Shown here in pieces: positions 20,467 through 32,244 of a stretch of DNA of 64,000 nucleotides (positions within the stretch are counted from its first letter, which is position 1; each line of letters begins with the position of its first letter). This DNA is from Tetrapyrgos nigripes (lineage: Eukaryota; Basidiomycota; Agaricomycetes; Agaricales; Campanellaceae). A program made the position numbers and the translations under genes. The notes below the pieces were generated by a model. It ran no database searches. It worked only from the letters and a program-made list of their open reading frames with translations, and was not told the origin of the DNA. The stretch covers positions 62,001 to 126,000 of the forward strand of contig JAACJM010000226.1 of NCBI GenBank assembly GCA_013368315.1. The letters are read 5' to 3'.

Positions 20467-20904
20467 TTGAACCGCCTGAGAATTCGTCCATCCACGCCTG
20501 CCGCTTCACCCCATGCCCTTCGTTCACCTTTTCATCCCAGTCTACGTTTGTCTTTTCGTACACGCTTGGATTCTGAATCGCCAGATGAATCGGGGTTAGA
20601 CCTGAGCATGTCAGAAGTTGAGCAACAAGTCAGAGATGCTATCAGAAATAGTATTGGGAGTGTTGGCGGGAGTAGGAAGAGTAGAGGTTCTGCAGGTGGT
20701 TTGACCGGACCAAGAGGTTGGGTGGAAGATGCTGAAGTTAGAGTCGTAGAAGGGGATGAGGATGAGTTTGATGATAGCTTTTTAGACGGTCAAGGGGAGG
20801 AGAGAGTTGAAGAAGCCGTAGCTCTGAGAAGCTCGACAGGTGGTGTTGCCATTGATGCTTCAACCAACTGGATTACCAATGCGAGTAGACAACCAAGTTT
20901 GTGA
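20467..20904 (+). CDS. Hypothetical disordered protein
   Basis: A 145-codon frame starting ATG 20467. The N-terminal 40 residues are Pro/Ser/Arg-rich, the middle is Gly/Ser/Arg-rich (SVGGSRKSRGSAGG) and the C-terminal half is Asp/Glu-rich. No domain is visible. It may be a later exon of the preceding gene, since only 33 bp separate the frames. Confidence 0.3.
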   Translation: MNRLRIRPSTPAASPHALRSPFHPSLRLSFRTRLDSESPDESGLDLSMSEVEQQVRDAIRNSIGSVGGSRKSRGSAGGLTGPRGWVEDAEVRVVEGDEDEFDDSFLDGQGEERVEEAVALRSSTGGVAIDASTNWITNASRQPSL

Positions 20905-21545
20905 CCTGGAAGCAAGTCCTACACCTCAGCCATAATCGTTCCCATCATACTTGAACACATAACATACGGTACCTACCTGTGAGTGTTGGCGGTGACAAGT
21001 TGAGGACGACGACTCATTCCATACTAGTACTATTTGCAGATTCTTCCTAATGTTCATGTTAATGGGCACTGACTATGCTATTTGGATTTTTCCTGAAAGA
21101 TATGGCAAATCCTTGAAAGAAATGGCATGAGGCTTTGTCTCATTCTTCTTATCTACATGTACATCGTCTCATATACGCTATTTTTTGTTATAGGACCTGG
21201 TATTTGGCTCTGGATCCGGAGAAGCCCAAGCCGAAGCAGCAAGGCGTATCCTCCGTGGTCTGCATGGAGAAAAAGATCGTCCTGCATCAGTTTACAGCGA
21301 GAAAGGTGCTGTGGAGGCCAAAGGTTGATCTTCCAGCCAACCTTAAGCTTTCAGCTGACTTGCATACTACAGACTACTCTGTCACGCAATGTAGCAAGAA
21401 CGATTCTGTACTTGTATTGTGTTGTCCACGTTTTACGTTCTAAAAACGATCTTTACGCACTCTGTGTATGTCAAGATAAGCCTCATGACACACAGTGACA
21501 ATTTCCGATCCGGAGGCGCGTCTTGCTTTTTGACCAATTCCCGCA

Positions 21546-21749
21546 ATGCTCAGCCTCCGACATCTGCCCAAAACCTTTAGACCGCTGGCTATCCATCATC
21601 ATCATACCACCAGAAATCTCGTACTCGCCGCGAGACCTGCTCTAGATCTTTCTACTCGATCTCGTTCATTACACCCAAGTCGAGCCGTACGTTGGGAGGA
21701 TCCATTTGTAAACATACTCGCAGACGAAACTCCACCACCAGCTCGATAA
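21546..21749 (+). CDS. Small hypothetical protein with mitochondrial-leader-like composition
   Basis: A 67-codon frame rich in Arg, Leu, His and Ser with almost no acidic residues until the last 15 (WEDPFVNILADETPPPAR). This resembles a presequence-bearing short protein or a truncated gene. No homologue recognised. Confidence 0.25.
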   Translation: MLSLRHLPKTFRPLAIHHHHTTRNLVLAARPALDLSTRSRSLHPSRAVRWEDPFVNILADETPPPAR

Positions 21750-22167
21750 CTAATGGCGGTATTTAACTGGCAGACGGTCTAATCCTACCCTCTTTGTGTA
21801 TATTTCTCGAAGGCAAAGTATTTCTCTGGGATGTACCTAAAACTTTATGGAAAGGTAGAGTGTATTTGAGGTATTTGAAGTGGTTGTACCAAAACCAGGT
21901 GTGTAATGTACCCTAGATCTCATTAACTCGTTGACGTCGTTGGAGAGATTCTGCTCCTTGGGGCAGGGAAGCTCATTTCGCAACCACCTCCTTTCATACG
22001 AGAACACTTGAACCAGATGGGTATACAATTGGACGTCATGGACAGGGTACGTGTTACTTACTGTCCCTGCGGCTGGATGCTCTAGCACATTTTTGTCACA
22101 GCGAAATGCATGCTCTACCTATAATCTACGCTTGGAAGAAGGACGGCGTGTTGCAGCCGCTCTAGAT

Positions 22168-22330
22168 TTCTTCGCGTCTCCAATTGATGTCGACATCAGG
22201 CTCGATGGCGAAGAAGTTAGGAAACAAATTGATCAAACGAAGGGAGATCGAGGAGAGGGAGAGAAGGAAAAGGTCATTTCATGTCCAGTGTACTAGCTAC
22301 GATGGTGAGAGCTTCTGGGAATGTGTATAC
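22168..22330 (+). pseudogene. VPS26 (retromer subunit) N-terminal fragment
   Basis: After a splice-acceptor-like CTCTAG the frame reads FFASPIDVDIRLDGEEVRKQ, a near match to the start of the retromer cargo-recognition subunit VPS26 (pattern SP(V/I)D(V/I)DIRLDGEE). A second block in another frame a little further on, about 22290-22320, reads YDGES, the next conserved VPS26 element. The intervening Lys/Glu-rich stretch shifts frame. Nothing resembling the remaining roughly 250 residues follows, so this is a truncated exon copy and not a working gene. Confidence 0.6.
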
Positions 22331-22339
22331 CTTCCGTGT

Positions 22340-24380
22340 AGTGTATCTGGAATGTAAGTTAATTCCTTCTTTGATAGGTATACTGTTCTGACCTCCATCT
22401 TAAGATCAGTTCTGTCTTATCGTGCCCCCAAGAATATGGGATTGGCCAGCGCGGAATCTAGAGAACCATCGGATTGCTATAGCTGCGGCTGGCCACTCGC
22501 TTTGACAGTAAGTAACATAAGCCTTCGCTCTTAATAAGATTATTATTGTTTTAGCTGATATACGTGCGTAGTGCTCTAATTCTGTACATGTACAGCCATC
22601 ATGATTGACGCAGGTGCTGCAAGATTTCTACGACCGAATATGTGACAGCGCTGTGGTCGTACACATAAAGAATTCAGTAAGTCCAGCCCTGAAACATCTG
22701 CGAAACATTGTACACTTCAAGTTTGCCTCGACAGTACATGCAAGTTGTCTAGTAGCTGGTCTTTGTCTTTCCTGCAACGGGAAATTTTCTAAGTAGGAGC
22801 AACGGTATTTTTTTCAGGATTTTCGGGTATTTTCTAGGATTTTTCTGTGCAGGAGATTGTCTACGTAGGGGCAACGGCATTCTGCAGTCATTAGTATTTT
22901 TTAAAGATTTTCTGGTATTTTCTAGGATTTTTCTGGATTTTTCTGGATTTTATCAAATCTTTTTCTCTGACTTCAACATGTCACGTCACTGTTATGCGTG
23001 ACTCCGGGTTCCGAGTCAGCCACCCGATTTTCCTTTCTTTTTCTCTCTAAAAAATAAGACCATGGATTGAGATTTGGATGGTTTTCTGCACACAATGGGT
23101 GCAAACTCCAGTAAGTCCCTGGCCTTCTCATGATCAATGGGATTGCAAGAGACTATTGATCTCTTGAGAATTAAGTGTCACTGGTTGCAAACACCAGTAA
23201 GCCCTCTGCTATACAATGGTATTACTAGAGACTTATACATGCCTATTCAACCAACCAAGAGCTTCGTTTGGTTGACGATGTCATTTAGGTATACAATGTT
23301 GAATTGTGGCTGCGTTGCTACACACACCTTTCTTTTCTTCACTCACCAGCCTCCCTCTCTCTTCAAATCTACTCTCCCCCTCTCCAATATGGCTAACACT
23401 GTTGAATGCATCTTCATGTCATTCATTCTTGTTGTGTTTCTTGTCCTACAGAGGCAGATGTACATGTAATGATGTACTTGGCTGGTTTTTCTGTCATTTC
23501 TATCATACATGTACACATGCTCTAAACTTCTTTTCCTGTCATCTAGGTTGGAGAATATAGTCAATCAAACCCTCAACAATGCCCAAAACCTCATCCAAAT
23601 CAAGTAAGTAATCACTTTTTTAAAGCCGACTAACTAAGCAGTCCTCCTGTCTCTCTCAGTCAGCGAGCCGGTGCAGATGTCTCTCAGCCAGGGAAGCGGC
23701 GCAGCTTCTGGGTCCAATGAAGCTGGTAACAACCGCTCATGGGTGGCGAGACTCTCTCGGTGAGAACCCCATTTTTCAGCCCAAGTGACGCCTGCCGATT
23801 CTGTTCTTCCAGTCGACGTGGCCCCATTACTTCTACCGGCCACAACGCCGTTTGAAATGCAAAACTTTCTCCGATCACAACTTCTCCGACTACTTCTTGG
23901 ACCCGCAAAATATGCGGACTTGCAGCACAACTTAGGCGAAAACTTCGCGAAACTGCATACAGTACTAATCTTCATGTGTATATACCTTAATTAGTCTTCT
24001 GACGCGCAAATGTCCTCTTGGAATTATCTATTAGACGAAGTCCGAGTACTAGATCTAGTAGTATTACTATTTAAGATCATGTACTTCGTAGGTACTGGAA
24101 TCTATGCTGGTCCTCAGAGATCCTTTCAAAATTTCTAGTCCGGGCCACTACACCCGCTAAGATTACCTATCACGTTTAGAGATACTCACATGTGTACTAA
24201 GGATTTCAATCTATCTGCTTATGATCAACTCACGATTTGCACGCTCTGCAAATTGAGTGCAGATGACTCTGTAAATTACTTATTCACTTTCGATTTTCAT
24301 CGCAAGTTAACGCTAATCATATTTTTTATTTACTATTGATTTACAAAGTGTTTTCCCAGTGGGAAAACGGTTCTATGTCT
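22340..24380. other. Noncoding with degenerate repeats
   Basis: Contains two copies of a GTAGG(A/G)GCAACGG...TTTTCTAGGATTTTTCTG block (about 22793-22850 and 22865-22950), followed by reiterated GGATTTTTCT. Two related blocks GGTGCAAACTCCAGTAAG and GGTTGCAAACACCAGTAAG lie near 23098 and 23183. Open frames are short and unsupported. Confidence 0.4.
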
Positions 24381-24442
24381 GCAGTGAATGTACGTCTGTC
24401 TCATTGACTCGTTTACGCTGAAGCTTACTAGCATGCACCAGA

Positions 24443-26508
24443 TTGTTGGGGAACAAGGAGCAGTTCTGCACTTATCTCGTCAACGTGGAAGCAGAAGACG
24501 GAACAGAGAGTGCCCTAAGCTCTCGTACACCCAGTTCAGGAATTCTAGACGTGCTCGATTCGCCGACCTTCAACAGATCACACCGAATATGCTGCAGCTA
24601 CAATCTTCTCCCTACATTTAAGGTGCGTTTCCAAAGCGTGTTTTCATCTTCTTGACCTAATTTTTCCTTCAGACAATTGAAGATGAGAGCAGCCAGTGCT
24701 TGGACAAGATCTTTGACATGTTCTCGGAAAAGGAGAAGAAAAAAGTTGCAGAAATAACTGAAGCTTATACCCAATCCAGTTGGTTTCGTGTCCGCGAACA
24801 TGCGGACAGGCAGCTTGCCCATCGTGCTGCGGTTTCCAAATTCTTCGCCACGTACAGCAAATATGACTTAACATCGCCAGAACATGTCAAAGCCTTCATC
24901 TTCGCTTAACGCATTTCACTGGGATGGGCAACCCACTTTGCCCTCTCCTGACGAGAAGATCTCACGAGATTGTTATCTCAGTGGCTTGTCCAAGTTAACT
25001 TTCGAGTGGAAGTCTCTTGACAAGTTGAGAGCACAAGTGGAGCCTCATAGTTATGTGCTGAGAAATGACGAAATCATGTATCTGGCCCGCAAACAACCCG
25101 GCCTTCTACCCCAAGAGTCTCTGTTCAGGCGTCCTATGGACTCCATCCTAGCGGAGATTTAGAGAACACGTGCACATGGACTACCGTGAGTGTTTCCATC
25201 ACTACATTATGACCCTGCCACTAACACATTCCAGAGTTCAACAATTTGAAGAGCGTGTCGTTCGACCAGTTCACAGCTCTAAGGACCCTGTGCTGAGCGA
25301 ATACTCCAGAGCCAATCAATATGTCATAATCAGTCTTCCCCTTGGCCCAGCGCTTACACCAGAACAGTTGGTTTATATAACGACTCTTCTGAACTGGACT
25401 ACGGTTGTATCACAAATTGTGAAGCCATTGGGCATGTATGAACTCGACATTCCTGTCTTGGCCCAGGAGTTCCGTGTATCCCAATTTAGGGTCGCTAAGA
25501 ACCAGGTTTGTGGCAGTCTCCTCAGTGGTTCCGCCATCTATGCATGCCTCAACATACTGTATCCGCTTTACAGTCTTGCTACCAGTATGCACAAATCCAC
25601 GCTCTTTGTGGCTCGTGCTAAATTTGTGAGTCTCTATATATGCCAGATCTTTTACCCAGTCACTGAACGATACTATAGAAAGATGATGGCAGCCTGCGGT
25701 TTGCAATCCAGAAGGTCCATGAGTGGGAAACTCTGCTTAATCCTGTTGAGTATTTCAACTATGTCTCCACTCTGTATGCACATGCCCAATGGTTCAATGA
25801 CCATGTTTGGAAACACATACAAGATTCTCAAAATGAAAATTCTACACTGGACTGGGTGTTGGAGAATTTGAAAAATAGGGATCTTGAAAAGCCCTGGATG
25901 AAGTCAGGTAACATTTCAGGTAAATCAGTTTTGAGTTCGTCTGATATCATTGACTCCAGACTTGCTTTGTCAGCCAGCCGATCCAGTCAAAGTCGATCAC
26001 GTCCATGTCGTGAAAGCCAACTCCGTCGAAGCCGATCACAAGCAAAATGAAATAGCTCTCGCTGATGGCTATTCTCTTGCAAGCAACTAAATAGTAGACT
26101 GGTCCCGCCATGTTGCCCCAGATGATTCTCCCTCCCATAATGACAATACCTTTCTCACTGATAACGCCTTTCCCAATTCCAAATCATCCTCCGACGCTGA
26201 GAAAGATGACACTGTGGCCAGTGACAGCTTCCCTAACTCCAAATCCTATGGCACCGAGTTAGAAGACACTGTTGTTGCTTCCAGTTCCACCATCTCCATC
26301 TTCCTGGACTCCGCTGTTTCCAAATGTAAAAGAGGAGGACAAGTCAGACAATTCCCCTTTGCCCAATAGTAACAATCCCATTATTCCTAAGGACTCCTGG
26401 AACTTGATCTGTGGTTCTCTTGGGTATTTATTCATTGTACTCATTGTACTTGTATTTTTGGGTTTTATAGTGGTCTGTTTTCTATCTTCCCATGATTGGT
26501 CCTTATAG
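24443..26508 (+). CDS. Uncharacterised multi-exon gene with C-terminal membrane segment
   Basis: A run of consistent short exons on the + strand that I cannot name. Likely pieces are 24443-24622, 24674-24907 (IFDMFSEKEKKKVAEITEAY, then RVREHADRQLAHRAAVSKFF), about 24910-25160, 25215-25625 (ERVVRPVHSSKDPVLSEYSR, LPLGPALTPEQLVYITTLL), 25680-26050 and a Ser/Asp-rich region to 26508. The final exon ends with a clear hydrophobic helix, LGYLFIVLIVLVFLGFIVV, just before the stop, so the product may be tail-anchored or single-pass. GTGAGT donors occur near 25184 and 25625. A Ser/Arg repeat (about 25960-26040) precedes the tail. The exact splicing is not resolved. Confidence 0.4.
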
Positions 26509-26689
26509 ATTCTGGCCCCTTCGCACCTCTTCTGTCTTTAATACATAAATACCTTACACATCCATATAGACTCTCAGACTTGAATGAATGAATTTGTTAC
26601 GCCAAAACTGCGACGTGTGTGATTTTATACTTGAGTTTTATCTAGGGCCAACAGGGGCTGACACAAGACTGACGCCCACGGGTTGAGGA

Positions 26690-26815
26690 GGCAAAAAGAC
26701 AATAGCATTGAGTAAACAAATCAGCAGGTTATACACAGGTTGTAAGAGATGGACCAGAATAAACACATCGAGTAAACAAATCAGTAGATTACATACAGTA
26801 TGTGAGCAAAAAAAT
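26690..26815. repeat. Imperfect tandem duplication, about 63 bp
   Basis: The block GAGTAAACAAATCAGCAGG and its variant GAGTAAACAAATCAGTAGA are about 63 bp apart with similar flanks (TTATACACAGG, TTACATACAG). It lies in the 3' flanks of two convergent genes. Confidence 0.55.
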
Positions 26816-26826
26816 GTAGACTACAC

Positions 26827-28681
26827 CTACAACGATGACAACTGGTAAGGTATGGAGGCAGCCCTATAGAAGATGTCCAAGAAAGAATTGGTATAGTAAA
26901 ATGTGAGCTCAGTTTCAACCTGATCAAGCCTTATACCAAAATTGTGGCTACCAATGCCATCCGGAAACCGAGACAGTAACACAGGAGGCTTTGGGCCATG
27001 CCAAGTAGTCATGAGAGTGTGCAGAGCTTGCAAAAGCTTTGCCCTGCTTTTGGTATCAGTAGAGCCTAATCCATCCTGCGCTTTCCTGAAATCAACATAC
27101 TCCAGTGCTCCAATCCAACACCGATCAAGAAGGGCGTGACGTTCCAGCGGTGACATATTACTCTCATCAAGATGAGCATCCAACATAACAAGGTCGTGTC
27201 GAAAATTGAGCTCATACAGCTCCCAGATGATCTCCTTGGCGATGTGAGCTGGAGGAACCTCGGTACCATCGAGCATCTGATCACGCCAAATCACAGGAGC
27301 GGACGATAGTTGATCAAATTGAAGTGTATTCTTGCTGCTCAGCATGCTCTTCAGGAGAGTCTGCATTTCCAGTCGCTTCTTCCCTGCTCGTGTATCCGAG
27401 CACATCTCCTGCATCTCGTCAATAGCAAGCAGCTGTCGCCATTGTTTCTTCGAGTAGCGATCTGGGCTGTATGAGAGGCAGTAAATGAAGATGTCCTTTA
27501 ATTTTAGGTAGTTGCGGAAGAGTGTAGTGGCAGTCGACTGGTTATGGGTTGTGACAAACAAGTCTGCAGGTGGAAGAGCAAAACCCTGATTTACTCCCTC
27601 AGGAGCGGCAAGAGACTGATTGTGCCCCGCAAGACTCTCTAGGGCTGTTCTCCAGTTGTCTAAAGATTGTGGCATGAGTGGGCTGGAGGGAGTAATGAAG
27701 GTGCTGTTGGAGCTGGTGTCTGTGAGATTCTTGCCCTTCCCTCCTTTAGGATCTAGAGAAAACGTGAGTCATAGTGAAAAGACATAGCTTGATTGAACGA
27801 CCTTACATGGAGCATATCGGGAGCCAGAAGGGGCGGTCCTGGTGGGAAGGTTGCTTTGGAAAGTAAGGCTCGCCTTTTGGATGGATGTTGAGCTGCATGG
27901 TTGAGAGGTTCCGAGGGGAGAGAGATAGTCCAAGAGGGATATAATGTAGTTGACCATTGTTAAATACCGCTCGGGATTTTGTGCAAGGCCAGTGAATATG
28001 ATGCGGTGCGACGGTACCTTGTCAGACAAATCAACCTCAAACCCGCTGGGTAACTGGAACTTCTGATCATGACGAGCAGAGAGAAAAGGTTGCAGCTTGT
28101 CAATGCGAGCGTTGCCTGCACGAGATAGAGTGCGAACGAAGTAAACTGGTATTCTGCACTGAAAAAGGCTCTCCAGGACGTCCAAATCACTGGTAAAGGC
28201 CCCTGTCAACGAGTTGTCCACCATCAACAAGTTGTCTGCTATGGCTGAGTGGCCTGCTCCTCCATATCTCTCGAATCCTAGCGTCTAATTCAAGAAGATG
28301 GTGCTGGGCACATTGGAACCGAAGAAAGACGTCATCCATTGGCGCTGATAGGTTCAGGTGGTCCATCAGACAACGAAGATGTTCACAACTTGAGCGAATG
28401 TATGTGTCATCCTCTTGGCCATGCGGGATTGACTGGTGGACGGTATCACTCAAACGACCCAGCTTATGACAAATACGTGGGTTTAAGAAACCGAATCCTG
28501 TACAAAATGTCTGAGATGAGAGGTCAAAATGAGACTCATTGGGGACCATCCAAGCAACAGCAAAGGAGTGATCTGGTGAGGATTGAGGGGTTCTGATGAC
28601 TGTGAGATGGGCTATTGAGTGATTGAATGGCTGAGGAAAGAAGAGAGGGTCATCTATGCCAAAATGACGATCTCTCCTCAT
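26827..28681 (-). pseudogene. Agaricomycete family of unknown function, frameshifted
   Basis: A large minus-strand gene that matches my memory of an uncharacterised Agaricomycete family. The upstream block (28681 to about 28275) ends LRCLMDHLNLSAPMDDVFLRF, then HHLLELDARI. The next block (about 28275-27805) is in another frame: YGGAGHSAIADNLLMVDNS, LTGAFTSDLDVLESLF, CRIPVYFVRTLSR. The switch near 28275 has no splice sites, so a small indel is likely. An intron (GTAAGGTCG donor near 27807, TTTTCTCTAG acceptor near 27754) joins the last exon (to 26827), which contains RYSKKQWRQLLAIDEMQEMC, then IIWELYELNFRHDLVMLD and an acidic helix-rich end. No catalytic motif is recognisable. Confidence 0.5.
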
Positions 28682-28689
28682 TCAGATGG

Positions 28690-29517
28690 AACATTGATTG
28701 AGAGGAGGCTGGTAAAGGGTCGGCATATTGGGTGTCGATACCAAAACCTCCCCAACATGATTGCCACATAAACCGTCGAAGGATTGGAGAGCTGCACTAA
28801 GTTCAGTAAGGCAGTCAGGTCTAAAAATGATGGTGAAACGTACGACTTCCAGGCTTCGCAAACGCAGTCAATATACTGGGATCTTTGTTGATGTCTTTCA
28901 AGGAATACACAGGCTCTGAAGTACTAGCCATATTCGGGAAAAAAATCTTCAGTGCGCTATAGATGACTATGAGAAATGATATGCATGAAAACGAAACGCA
29001 TACCTGAGCAATCAGCTAAGAGTGTCCGTAGTTGCCGTTGGGAAGATACAACTCGAAGCGTATTCAAGCTGGGTATGGTGAGTGATTGTGCACAGCAATT
29101 CACGAAATATGATAGCTGCACAGTAGCAGACTATATTTTTGTAGGCGTGTGAGGAATGTGAGGAAAGAGTTGACACATTACAAGTTGATGCGTTATTGCC
29201 AGCCAAACAAAGATACATTTGGAGACGCCAAGCTTCTAAGTTCTCATGTCTTCCTCCTTCTCTCCTGCATGAAACTGCCACGAATTTTGTTTCGGGCAGT
29301 CTCAAGCATTATAGGTTCGGCCTAGATGCTCACTGTGCCAAGATGCATTCTTAGCCCGGCTCACCTCGTCACTTCCCTCTTGCTCATACTGCAGACACAT
29401 ACTGCAACTCAGGTAAGCCATAGCATCATGCCCAACACGTATGGCCTGAATGTATTTTTTTATAGCAAAAACGAATCACAAACTTTGATGACAAGAATAC
29501 CCCGCGATCCAGGTTTT
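28690..29517. other. No confident gene
   Basis: Only short open frames on both strands. May include upstream exons or promoter of the minus-strand gene 26827-28681. No repeat noticed. Confidence 0.3.
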
Positions 29518-29520
29518 ATC

Positions 29521-29850
29521 GAGTAAGTTCATTATATTATGCATACAGCCGTTTCTCTGAGCTACATTACAGAGTATCAATATCACGATCAGCTACGCTT
29601 CTCAGGTCAAGACCGGTCACAATCTCCATCCATTCGTGTGCTCCCTTTTTAGATGGTCTGGGCAACGGAAACAGTCAAACAATCAGAATACTCACTTTTT
29701 ATCGAGTAAGCACTTGCATACAGCCGTTTCTCTGAGCTACATTACAGAGTATCAATATCACGATCCAGGTCAAGACCAGTCACAATCTCCATCCATTCGC
29801 ATGCTCCCTGTTTAGATGGTCTGAGCAACGGAAACAGTCAAACAATCGAT
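29521..29850. repeat. Direct duplication, about 175 bp unit, two copies
   Basis: The block GCATACAGCCGTTTCTCTGAG is followed by TACATTACAGAGTATCAATATCACGATC, CCATCCATTCG, TTTAGATGGTCTG and AACGGAAACAGTCAAACAATC. It occurs at about 29541-29685 and again at about 29715-29850. Copy 1 has a few extra bases near the GATC. The array lies at the 3' end of the WD40 gene. Confidence 0.8.
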
Positions 29851-29857
29851 TCTGCAT

Positions 29858-31220
29858 GACAAAAAGAATGGACAACAGCACACAAATTACCTGCCACCAG
29901 TAGAAGTCTTGCAGGAGTCTCCCCTGGCATGCTCCCTCCCTCTCTGGTGCAGGCGTCTCCCTCTCCCAGACTTGGAGAGCAGTCTGTCCCAAATTTTCCC
30001 CCGATCTACCAATGATTATTATCGGCACACCCTCCATCTCCGTTGTCTGCTCCTAGCTTCAGGGATGATTATACTCCGTTTAGTCCAAAAGTCACTTACT
30101 GTTACGGATTGCACCCAATCTTTACACCCAACCTGGATGATGTCATTGACCTCACTAGTCCTTCGGTCAAAAACGTAGACATCACCATGATCGCTTCCAG
30201 AGATCAGAAGCCAACATTTCTTGAACGTCGTTCGTTGGTCGTCACAGCAAATGTCCTGAGTCTCTCTGCACCCGAAAGTTTGTAGAGAGCGACACCCTGT
30301 GATGTATCGTCCAGAATATATGCATTGTCTTTGACAATGATTGCAGCACCACTGCTTTTGAGCAGCTTCAGAAGAAGAAAGACGTCGCTGTTTCAGATCA
30401 CTTACATCACCACACTGGTGGTCCTTGTCATAGTAATTTTCCCTCCTTCATCGAGTATATGTCTGTTCTACAACGTGAGTCAGCTTGTAAGAACATCATG
30501 TCACATCTACTCACATTTCGCCATCCTCTCTTCCGAAACTCCAGATTTCGGGACCACAGGCAGCTGTCTGTCCGAAACTGACTGCCTGGGGCCAGTGGTT
30601 CTTGATCCTTGTTGATTTTATTGTGGTCAGCCTCATCAATGGGTCGACTATGAATCTGTGGACGATCTCAGCCCGATGGACGACAGCCAGCTGGCTGGAG
30701 TTCACATCGAATGCGATGGCTGTTATTTCCTGCCCATTCTCTCCCCCTTCAAGATGGTTGCAGTACACCTCGGTGAACTAAGATCACAAGTCAAGTCAAT
30801 GCCCATCACTCTCAGCAGAAGTTGCTGGCTGCCTACCTCCTGTTCCTTTCGGCTGCGACGCCAGATGCATAAATATCCATCGTTCAGTCCCAAACGCCAG
30901 CCCATCATCAGTATCATCTGGTCTAATCATCCATGCTAAAGCAGTCGTAACTCCCTGGTCACCAGCCCCAGTTGGTGAGCCCAGTAGTTTCTTGTCTTGA
31001 AGTTTCCAGACAAGCGTCCCCTCTTGGCCTACATGCACCTGTAAGGCTTTCCTGCTCAAAAAGTTGTGCACTTACCTCCAGAGGCTACATGACTTCCCAG
31101 TGGGTGCGCGGCCATGCATGCTACTGCGCCCTGGTGCCCAGCCAGGAACGCTCGCAGCTTGTATTTCCTGTTCTTGCTTTTCGGTGCTTTGGAGTTGGTG
31201 GTGAAGGTGAAAGGTGTCAT
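29858..31220 (-). pseudogene. WD40-repeat protein, Agaricomycete multicopy type, frameshifted
   Basis: Minus strand. From ATG 31220: a 49-codon exon ending LAGHQGAVACMAAHPLGSH, donor GTAAGT at 31075; then VGQEGTLVWKLQDKKLL and GVTTALAWMIRPDDTDDGL; then NDGYLCIWRRSRKEQ; then GGENGQEITAIAFD, SSQLAVVHRAEIVHRF, KNHWPQAVSFGQT, GPEIWSFGREDGE. After introns come LYKLSGAERLRTFAV, ISGSDHGDVY, KDWVQSVT and EGVPIIIIGRSGENLGQTAL with a hydrophobic tail. These are the blades of a WD40 propeller with the GH...W/V-W patterns. Two reading-frame breaks without splice sites are visible, one after GLAFG (near 30890) and one after RSRNVGF (near 30200). I call it a decaying copy. WD40 proteins are scaffolds; the partner is unknown. 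Confidence 0.65.
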
Positions 31221-31596
31221 TGAGGAATTTGATAACCCATGACCTCTTTCTCTTGTATTTCAACAGCCACCCCATACTTCAGGACAGTTTGCTCTATGTT
31301 TACTTCTCAGCTCATTTGACGACCAGGACAGTTTTCTCTATTGTTTCTCACATGTGAAGGAATCAGAGAACAATAACAAGCGCGCACCTTCGAATCCTAC
31401 ACATCTTCCTTATCGCAGCTACTTCGCATCTTTCTCACATGCCGAGGAACCAGAGAACAATAACAAGTGTGCACCTTCGAATTCTACACGTGGTCTATCA
31501 CAGTTTCGCATCTTTCCTTCTGTACTTGTGGTACATCACAGTTATCTCACATTTTTCCTTCACTCCCTTTGCACCGGCGGACGACAACATTTCACA

Positions 31597-31881
31597 ATGT
31601 CCTTCCCTTCTCCAAAGTTCTCCACACCTAGTTCCACATTCTCCCCAAGGACTGCTGCTCGTCCCAAAGTCATTCCTCTATATGCTACAGTCATACCCAG
31701 ACATGCCACTCGGTCCCTCTCAATCCATAGAGTCCTCCCGGAGAGGCCTCTATTTCACCCTTACACAACATTGAAACGTAAAGGGCTGAGCCCCATCCAC
31801 ATCGTGTCTCCAACCTCCTCTGACAGCCTGCCATCACCCATGACGCCTCTGGATGATGAAGGAACATCAACTGTCAATTAA
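31597..31881 (+). CDS. Small Ser/Pro/Thr-rich hypothetical protein
   Basis: From ATG 31597 a 94-codon frame reads MSFPSPKFSTPSSTFSPRT and stays Ser/Pro/Thr/Arg-rich to TAA 31881. No domain. The preceding 31362-31500 holds two copies of an about 83-bp block containing AGAGAACAATAACAAG, so the frame upstream of this ATG is repeat-derived and I exclude it. Confidence 0.3.
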   Translation: MSFPSPKFSTPSSTFSPRTAARPKVIPLYATVIPRHATRSLSIHRVLPERPLFHPYTTLKRKGLSPIHIVSPTSSDSLPSPMTPLDDEGTSTVN

Positions 31882-31884
31882 TGA

Positions 31885-32240
31885 AGCAGCAAATATTCAG
31901 CGTAGGGTGACCAGTCAATAGAGCTCACCAAATAGAGGGCTGAGTAGAAAGCTAGTAGAGCTTAGATACAAGTTGCTTGTAGAGCAAATAGAACTGGATA
32001 TTGTTCTGTAGTATCTACGACATTACAGAGAGCTTTTATACTAGATAAAGAGCATGTAATTACTAATATCTACATTGTCCATGGACATACCTAGAGACTA
32101 AGAGGATATTGCCATTGGCCATATTGCTATCTACAGAGATATCACTACATAGTAGAAGATAAGAGTAATGTCCTGGAGGACTAGCATACTTATAGCTATG
32201 TAGAAGTTTCATAATAACTCCATATAGAATCATAGTTACT
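31885..32240. other. AT-rich spacer
   Basis: Dense in TAGAG/CTACA-type short words (AGCTAGTAGAGCTTAG, TAGAGCAAATAGAAC). No gene seen; it is the likely promoter region of the next gene. Confidence 0.35.
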
Positions 32241-32244
32241 ATAC

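Noticed and set aside
24200..24385. Possible MITE ending CTGCAGTGAATG
   Set aside because: No matching left terminus or target duplication found upstream.
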